Assembly (NCBI GenBank): GCA_036346225.1
Contig: JARFIW010000899.1
Location: 124,001 to 188,000, forward strand
Length of the DNA: 64,000 nt
From: Platerodrilus igneus
Lineage: Eukaryota > Arthropoda > Insecta > Coleoptera > Lycidae
Direction: 5' to 3'
Part shown: piece by piece, positions 57,236-64,000 of the stretch
Layout of the letters: each line of letters begins with the position of its first letter
How positions within the stretch are numbered: the first letter of the stretch is position 1
The notes under the pieces: model-generated
What the model saw: only the letters and a program-made list of their open reading frames with translations
Told to the model about the DNA's origin: nothing
Database searches by the model: none
Translations under genes and position numbers: made by a program

Positions 57236-57537
57236 GTGCATTTATATTTCCAATGCTCCACCAGAAGGTACTACATTGGCCAGGAGGCGAGTTTTTTGTT
57301 GCCTGAAAATTTAGAATTTTGCCGAACCCTTGCCGTTCCAGGCAAGGTAGGGATCTTTAACGTGCGTGACAACACTCACACACGGGACCTCCATTTAACC
57401 TCTCATCTGAACGAGGGCGTAATTTTTGTGAAAAATGCTCACCTGCCATTTTTCAAGCAGTCGGCCGTGTCGGGATTTGAACCCGGGACCTGGGGATCCG
57501 TAGTCTTACGCTTACTACATTGATCCACGGCGACGCT
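57236..57537 (-). mobile_element. Full-length tRNA-derived SINE, minus strand, TSD AGTTAAAATAGTCC
   Basis: A perfect 14 bp duplication flanks the insert (57222-57235 and 57538-57551). On the minus strand the 302 bp insert starts AGCGTCGCCGTGGATCAATG, holds an A-box-like GTGGATCAATGTAGTAAG (57511-57528) and a perfect B box GGTTCAAATCC (57473-57483), followed by a body shared with the two other SINE copies and a 3' end without a long poly-A. It sits in the 5' leader of the RTE-like element. Confidence 0.92.
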
Positions 57538-57632
57538 AGTTAAAATAGTCCCCCATTCGGATCTCCGGGAGGGGACTACTTCGGAGGATGCGATCGGAAA
57601 GTTAAAAATAAGAGTTGGGAACATTCTGCGAG

Positions 57633-60478
57633 TCGGAGCGTGGAATGTTAGAAGTATGAAGCAAGTAGGTAAGCTAGAGAACCTAAAATCGAAATGAATA
57701 GGTTATCACTAGACATAGTAGGGATCAGCGAAGTTCGGTGGCCAGAGGCGGGGATTTTGGAGTGGAGACTTCAGGGTAATTCATACAGGAGCAGAGGACG
57801 GAAATTTGGGTGTGGGGATAGTTATGCGGAAAAAGATAGGATACTGTGTAGAAAATTACTTACAAAAGAATGAAAGAGTACTCATGGTTAGATTAGAATC
57901 TAAACCGGTAAACACAGTAATAATACAAGTATACATGCCCACCTCTAGCTACAGTGACGAAGAGGTAGAAGCCATCTACAAAGATATCGAAGACATATTA
58001 AGATACGTAAAAGGACATGAAAATTTAATAATTACGGGGGATTTTAATGCAGTGGTAGGTGAGGGTAGGGAAGGAGCGGTAGTAGGTTTATTTGGTTTAG
58101 GCACGAGAAACGACAGGGGAAATAGGCTGGTAGAATTTTGCGACAAGAACAATTTAATCATCACAAACACATTATTTCAACATCATGCTAGAAGACGATA
58201 TACGTGGAAGATGCCAGGAGATATAGGACGATATCAAATAGATTACATTCTTGTTAGACAACGGTTTAGGAATCAAGTAAAAGACAGTAGAAGCTACCCA
58301 GAAGCAGATATAGATACTGACCACAACATCGTAATTATGAAGGCCGCACTTAAATTTAAAAATCTGAAAAAGAGGAACGGAAAAAGGCACTTGGACTTAG
58401 AGAAACTAAAAGACAAAGATATTCAAGTAAGATTCGAAAAAAAGTCAAATGAATTGCTGAATGATATCGGGAAAATATCTGAAACTAAGGAAGTAGAAAC
58501 AGAATGGAATAGCATTAAATCCAGCCTAGACATGGCGGCCAGAGATATTTTGGGGTATACACAAAAAGAAAATAAGAAACCATAGATAACAAAGGATATC
58601 GTGAATTTAATAGAAGAAAGACGAAAATACAAAAATAAATCAGACGAAACAGGAAAACAGAGATACAAAGCCATAAAATGGGAAATTATTCGAAAATGCA
58701 GGAAAGCTAAAGAACAATGGATTGATGAAAAGTGCAAAGAGGTACAAACTAAGATGGAAATAGGAAAGACAGACGAAGCATACAAATTAATTAGAATGAA
58801 TTTTAGGGATATAAAACCGTATAGCAAAAATATAAGGGACGCACAAGGAAACGTCATTATAGAAAACGTAGAGAAAGTGAGTAGATGGCAAGAATATATA
58901 GGGAATTTATATGCAGGAGAGGAACTAACTGCATTAGAATAGGAATCAGACATTGAAAATGATGACTTGGGATATCCTATACTTCGAGACGAGTTTGAAT
59001 TAGCATTGAAGAGTCTGAAAAATGGTAAGGCGCCGGGTACAGATAAGGTACAAGCAGAAACTCTAAAAGCAGCTGGACAAGCAGTAACAGAACGTCTCTT
59101 CCAACTTGTAAGCTATATGTATGAGACAGGCGAGATACCCAAAGATTTCAAACGTAGCAACATAGTAACTATACCAAAAAAGAAAGGCGCGGATAGATGT
59201 GAAAATTTTCGAACCATAAGTTTGACAGCACACGTGTCAAAAATATTAACTAGAATTGTGCAAAGACGAATGGAAAAACGGGCGGAAGAAATACTAGGAG
59301 AAGACCAATTTGGGTTTAGGCGAAACAGGGGAACGCGGGAGGCTATTTTAGCTCTGAGAGTGATAATGGAGAAAACAATAGAAAAGGGAAAGCATGTATA
59401 TAGGGTTTGTAGATCTGGAAAAAGCATTCGACAATGTAAATTGGAAAAAATGTTTGAAATACTCAAAAAGATTGGAATGAGTTATAGGGACAGACGAATA
59501 GTACATAGCTTATACAAAGAGCAAACAGCAGTAATAGAATTAGAGCAGGAACGTAGAGAAGTAAACATTAGGAAAGGGGTGAGACAGGGATGTGCCCTAT
59601 CCCCATTGATTTTTAACTTGTACATAGAAGAGGCAATGAATACTGTCAAATGCAGAAAGACATTTGGAATTACTATGCAGGGACAAAAAATTGATATGCT
59701 TAGATTTGCAGATGATATAGCGGTGTTAGCGTCTAGCAAGGAAGAGTTAGAAGCGGCTCTTAATGAAATGGAAACGGTTCTAACTGAGGGATACGGTATG
59801 AAAATTAACAAAACTAAAACTAAAGTTCTAGTTTGCAAAGGTAGGGAAAATAAATTAAAAACAAGAATACAAGTATTTAACACGAACTTACAAGAGGTTA
59901 AGGATTTCTGCTACCTAGGAAGCCAAATAACGCAAGATGGGAAAAGCACAAAAGATATAAAACAAAGATTAGCACAAGGTCGTGCTACATTTAACAAGAA
60001 AAAGCAACTATTGTGCTCAAAGACCACAAACATAGAAACAAGGAAAAGATTGCTTAAAACATATGTGTGGAGCACAGCACTGTACGGCTGTGAAGCCTGG
60101 ACAGTAGGAGAAGCGGACAAGAAAAAGGTAGAAGCCTTTGAAATGTGGTGTTACAGGCGTATGATGAAGATATCATGGACAGACAGAGTTAAGAACGAAG
60201 AGGTACTAAAAATGGTAGGGGAAGAAAGAAATATGTGGAAAACTGTAAAAAAAATAGGAGAGATAGGATGATAGGCCACATACTACGGCATGAGGGAATA
60301 GTGCGGAATATTTTAGAAGAAGAGATAGGAAAAAAAGAGAAGAAGAGGCAGACCTAGATTAGACTACTGCTCACAGATAGTAAAAGATGTAGGCTGTAGA
60401 GGTTTCAGGGAGATGTGTAGGCTAGCCCAGAATAGAAATCAATGGAGGTACGCATCCAACCAATCCCAAGATGGATAA
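57633..60478 (+). pseudogene. EN-RT polyprotein of the RTE-like element, nearly intact
   Basis: Endonuclease: LRVGAWNVRSMKQVGKLE, VGISEVRW, IITGDFNAVVGEGREG (about 58028), IDYILVRQRFRNQV and TDHNIV. RT: LKNGKAPGTDKVQAETLK (about 59013), DQFGFRRNRGTREAILALRV, RKGVRQGCALSPLIFNLY (about 59572), and catalytic LRFADDIAVLASS (about 59698). C-terminus: ALYGCEAWT, RMMKISWTDRVKNEEVL and RLAQNRNQWRYA. Defects: a frameshift near 57700-57780; TAG at 58585 and 58940; two small deletions near 59403 and 59450 that put motif A (FVDLEKAFD) out of frame; a shift near 60270-60345. Otherwise the frame is open for about 2.8 kb, making this the best preserved element here. Confidence 0.9.
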
Positions 60479-60720
60479 ACTAATGACGAAAAGATAACTG
60501 TGCGTAAACATGATGATTATTATAAGTAACTACAAGAATTGGTTGGGCAATATTCTCGAATAATGTTAAGTGTGTGAAAGGATTTACTGGAAAACCATTA
60601 TTTCGGCAAATGTCTAAGTGTTGGGGATCTTGGTAGCCACAGGTTGCTTAACCTCCTTCACTGAATCTCGGTAAAATAGGGTATAAAATTAGAAAACAAT
60701 AGAAAGGGAACGAGCTGAAT

Positions 60721-61040
60721 ACACATACTCCTGAAAAGAAGAAAAGAAGAAAAGAAGAAACCACCAAAAACGCAAAATCAAAGAAGCTGCCTATATAACC
60801 CTACATAAAAATAACTGCGTTGCAAACGAATCCGTGACTTTCAGTAAACAATGGATTCCATTACTAAAAGAAATAACAAAAGAAATAACAAATGAAAATC
60901 AAATGCCCACAATATCTAGGTAGCATTGCAAGTTTTTCCTGGGTTTTCCTTGCAATATTAACATGAAATACAGCCTACGTACATGATTTCTATTTATATA
61001 TAAAATAACTAATTACATAAAAATACGCATATTAACAATC
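60721..61040. other. No gene recognised
   Basis: AT-rich, starting with a short AAAAGAAG repeat (60736-60762). No ORF. Confidence 0.4.
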
Positions 61041-61286
61041 CTTGTAAAACAGCATTGGTATCTGACAAGTATAAATCCACAATAAGGTTACCTCAAAACC
61101 ATGTACAATCTCCGTTGAACAGTATTGGTATCTGACAAGTGTAAACCCGCCATAGGGTCGCCTCAGATCCATATACAATCTTCATAGAACAACATTGGTA
61201 TCTGACAAGTGTAAACCCACCATAGGGTCGCCTCAGATCCATATACAATCTTCATAGAACAACATTGGTATCTGACAAGTGTAAAC
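61041..61286. repeat. 70 bp tandem repeat, about 3.5 copies
   Basis: ATTGGTATCTGACAAGT recurs at 61054, 61124, 61194 and 61264, exactly 70 bp apart. The last two full units are almost identical and the first is more diverged. It ends directly in an RTE-like 3' fragment. Confidence 0.95.
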
Positions 61287-61556
61287 AAATAAGTTACAGA
61301 AATAGTAGGGGAACAAGGATATCTGGGGAAAAAGAGAAATAGTAGGGCGGAATACGTTCTAAGGCATTTTTGGGGAATAGTATGTGATATATTACAAGCA
61401 GAGATAGGAAAAAAGAGGTAGATGTAGACCTAGATCAGACAGTTATAGATGCAAACTGTGCATATTTCAAGGAAATCTGTAGGTTAGTTCAGAATAGGGA
61501 ACAATGATGGTACGCGTCTAACCAGTTCTAGGACTGAAGACCTAATGATGATGATG
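61287..61556 (+). repeat. RTE-like ORF2 end and 3' fragment, plus strand
   Basis: AAGTTACAGAAATAGTAGGG and GTAGGTTAGTTCAGAATAGG to GAAGACCTAATGATGATGAT match the end of the RTE-like ORF2 and its 3' boundary. It is 5'-truncated and ends in (GAT)n. Confidence 0.8.
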
Positions 61557-62165
61557 GTTTCTTATTTTCTTTTTGTGTATACTCCAGAATATTTCTGGCC
61601 GCCATGTCTAAACTGGATTTAATGTTGTTAATCCGTTCTGCTTCTACTTCCTTAGTATAAGAAATTTTCTCGACGTCTTTCAGTAAATCATTTGACTTTC
61701 TTCCAAATCTTTCGTTGATATCTTTATCGTTCAGCTACTCAAAGTCAAAATGCGTTTTTCCATACCTTTTGTTCAAAGTTTTTAATTTAAGAGCGACCTT
61801 CATAATTGTGATGTCATGGTCAGTGTCTGTATCTGCTTCTGGGTAGCTTCTACAGTATTTTACTTGATTTCTAAACCGTTGTTTAACAAGAATGTAATCT
61901 ATTTGATATCTTCTTATATCTCCTGTCATCTTCTACGTGTATCGTTTTCTATCTTAATGTTGAAATAATGTGTTTGTGATGGTTAAATTGTTTTTGTCGC
62001 AAAATTCTACCAATTTATTTCCCCTGTCGTTTCTCATGCATAAGCCATATAAACTCACTACCGCTCCTCTTTACCCTCACCTATCACTGCATTAAAATTC
62101 TCCGTAATTATTAAATTTTCATGTCCTTTTACATATCTTAGCATATCTTCCTCACTGAGCTAGAA
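61557..62165 (-). pseudogene. RTE-like endonuclease fragment, minus strand
   Basis: Minus-strand sequence matches the endonuclease region of the copy at 57.6 kb, from about the HENLIIT block (near 62120) through RRYQIDYILVKQRFRNQVKY (about 61870-61920) and TDTDHDITIMK to the ILEYTQKENK end near 61565. It is truncated on both sides and touches the plus-strand 3' fragment. Confidence 0.85.
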
Positions 62166-64000
62166 GCGGGCAGTATAAATGTGACTGATCCAGGCTATTC
62201 AGATCATTCAGCTCAAATATGCTCAATTTTCCAACTGCAAAGACACTTTACCGACAAACACTTTAACAATTTTGTACAGCTAATAACTAAATTGGGGTGG
62301 TATGATGTTTATGATGCAACAGACATAAACGATGCCTTTAATAAATTTTGGGCCACCTTCTATTGGCGTGTAGAAGTAGTAAGTCCCAAAAAAATGATAC
62401 AACTCAAATTACAGAATATCTAATAAGGAATGCTAAATTAAAGTTTTATTCAGCAAGCAGAACTTTTAAGAACACTTTATCAGATGGTAAAAGTCACTAA
62501 TGATGGCAGATTAATAGCTGAATACAAAGTACAAAAAAACAACACAGCCAAAATATTTGCAATGCAAAAAAAATACTTTCAAGAAAAAATATTAGCATCC
62601 TTAAACAGTACTAAACAGATGTGGCAAATAGTTCATCAAATCACTGGAAAAATGAACAATATAATTGCAGTAACTCAAATAAAATACAAAGAAAAGGTCT
62701 TGAATAATGAACATGACATCTCAAATGCGTTCTGTGAATACTTTTGTAATGTTGCTAATAATATTGTAAGCAATAGTCTGCCAGACACTAGTTGTAGTAA
62801 ATGTGCAGCGCCGAAATTAGTACTAAACAGTATATATTTCACAGATGTAACTGAGCAAGAAATATTAGATACAGCAGCTAATTTAAATAATAAAACAGCA
62901 GGTGTGGACGAAATTCCAAAATCATTTATAAAGAAGACAATAAAGCATTTTTCTGCAATATTAACATTTCAACTAAATTACTCTATGAAAACTGAGCGGT
63001 TTCCTGATTCATTGAAAATTGATTTAATAATGCCAGTTCCTAAAAAGGGCGATCTAGAATGTGCTGAAAATTACAGACCAATCTGCATACTCTCAGTTCT
63101 CACTATCATTTTTGAAAAATTAATTGCAAAAAGAATAATGAATTTTCTAATGAAGTATAATCAATTGGCGGATAGCTGCATATGAATTTCTAAATTATGT
63201 ACTCAAACAACAAGATGAAGGCAAGTATGTTATAGGCCTTTTTTTTATCTCACACGTGCATTTGATTGTGTTAATCCTAACCTCATGCAACCTAAATTAT
63301 TTAATGGTGGCATTAGAGGTAAAATATGTGACTGGCTGATATTATTCATGCAGCAGCGAAAAGTAAAAACCAAAATCAATAATACCACATCAAAAGAACA
63401 TGTGTGCGAATTAGGTGTACCGCAGGGATCTGTTCTGGGGCCCTGCTTTTCAGTGTGTTTATCAATGACCTTCCGAAATACATAACCAAAAGCTAAAGTA
63501 ATACTTTATGCAGATGACACCACAATGGTGGTTGAAGCTAAATCTCCAGAAGAGCTTCAGACCAAAGTAAACATTGTGATGGAACAATTTTGGCAGTGGT
63601 GTGCAAGAAACAGATTAGTTATTAATATAGCTAAAACAAAATGTGTTTATTTTTATAAAATAAGACACCCAGGCACCATCGATATTAGGCTAAATAAATC
63701 AAAGGTTGAAATATGTGAACAAGTGTTATTCTTGGGAAGTTACATACATGTTAAATTAAATTGGCAAGCAGATATAGATCATCGATGGAAAAAGATTAAC
63801 AAATCATATCATATGTTAAAAACTATGAAGCAATACTTAAATGAACCACAAGCTTTAAATGTATATTACGCATTGTTATATACGCACCTAAACTATAATA
63901 TTATTTTTTGTGGGCAAGCCATTGAAATGAAAAGATTACTGGTATCACAAAAACTGCTATTTAACCTAAATGCCAGAGCTAGCTGTAAATTAGTTTTTAA
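62166..64000 (+). pseudogene. CR1/Jockey-like ORF2, running off the window
   Basis: The end of an endonuclease domain (PGYSDHSAQIC, about 62190) is followed by RT: NNKTAGVDEIPKSFIKKTIK (about 62887), VPKKGDLECAENYRPICILS (about 63025), ELGVPQGSVLGP (about 63408), and the catalytic LYADDTTMVVE (about 63508). The C-terminal CARNRLVINIAKTKCVYF block follows to the window end. Frameshifts near 62420-62480, 63185-63280 and 63440-63490 break the frame. It is a different family from the element at 31-36 kb. Confidence 0.85.

Larger units (their letters stand above)
56905..60720 (+). mobile_element. RTE-like non-LTR retrotransposon, nearly full length
   Basis: A 5' leader (56905-57235 and 57538-57630, split by a SINE), one EN-RT reading frame (about 57633-60478) and a 3' UTR with a tail unit (60480-60720) are present. 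The 5' leader contains the GGCAACGGGAAACCACCACA block shared with 29390. Endonuclease and RT are similar to what is annotated in insects as craniofacial development protein 2-like and RTE-type proteins. Confidence 0.88.

Noticed and set aside
61041..61286. CRISPR-like array
   Set aside because: The repeated unit is the whole 70 bp with no variable spacers; the genome is eukaryotic.

Overview
The window looks like AT-rich nuclear DNA of an arthropod, most likely an insect. The evidence is the transposon content (BEL/Pao, gypsy-like, RTE-like, CR1/Jockey-like and Tx1/L1-like elements plus a tRNA-derived SINE), very short GT-AG introns of 43 to 62 nt, and one clear animal host gene. No species can be named from sequence alone. 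There is no bacterial-style operon, CRISPR array, rRNA gene or functional tRNA gene.

Layout. 1-11640: a degenerate multi-exon transposase-like gene, cut inside a coding exon by a BEL/Pao LTR retrotransposon (1404-9750, TSD ATGAC). The 5' LTR of that element is itself split by a 1.8 kb insertion. 11640-16470: repeats and AT-rich sequence, including copy A of a 2.1 kb repeat bounded on both sides by (TA)n. 16663-19472, minus strand: the only confident host genes, namely a large exon of the mitochondrial presequence protease (PITRM1/PreP family) and, 90 to 130 bp upstream, the last two exons of a small CxxC protein I do not recognise. 21608-23704: copy B of the (TA)n-bounded repeat in inverted orientation, so A and B bracket the host genes. 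24.7-30.7 kb: LTR-like promoter units, a gypsy-like gag remnant and RTE-like fragments. 31.0-36.2 kb: a CR1/Jockey-like element with a PHD-like ORF1, an EN-RT ORF2 and a (TAA)n tail, split by a 1357 bp insertion with a perfect 4 bp TSD. 36.5-36.8 kb: a possible host coding exon. 37.5-38.1 kb: another non-LTR 3' fragment. 41.3-48.4 kb: a Tx1/L1-like element whose ORF1 is split by a 2 kb tandem array of LTR-like units, again with a 4 bp TSD. 51-62 kb: a pile-up of RTE-like copies on both strands, including one almost full-length copy (56.9-60.7 kb), three copies of one SINE family and a 70 bp tandem repeat. 62.2-64 kb: a CR1/Jockey-like ORF2 that runs off the window.

Almost all reading frames longer than 60 codons belong to retroelements, and every retroelement seen carries stops or frameshifts, so this is a nested graveyard rather than an active locus. 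The relative order of several insertions can be read because empty sites are restored exactly in frame. The most notable unexplained structures are the (TA)n-bounded inverted repeat pair around the host genes, and an LTR-like 5' unit (TGTTACRTGCC...) that keeps a consensus splice donor 435-455 nt from its start at three diverged loci. All identities come from reading and from memory of families; no database search was run.
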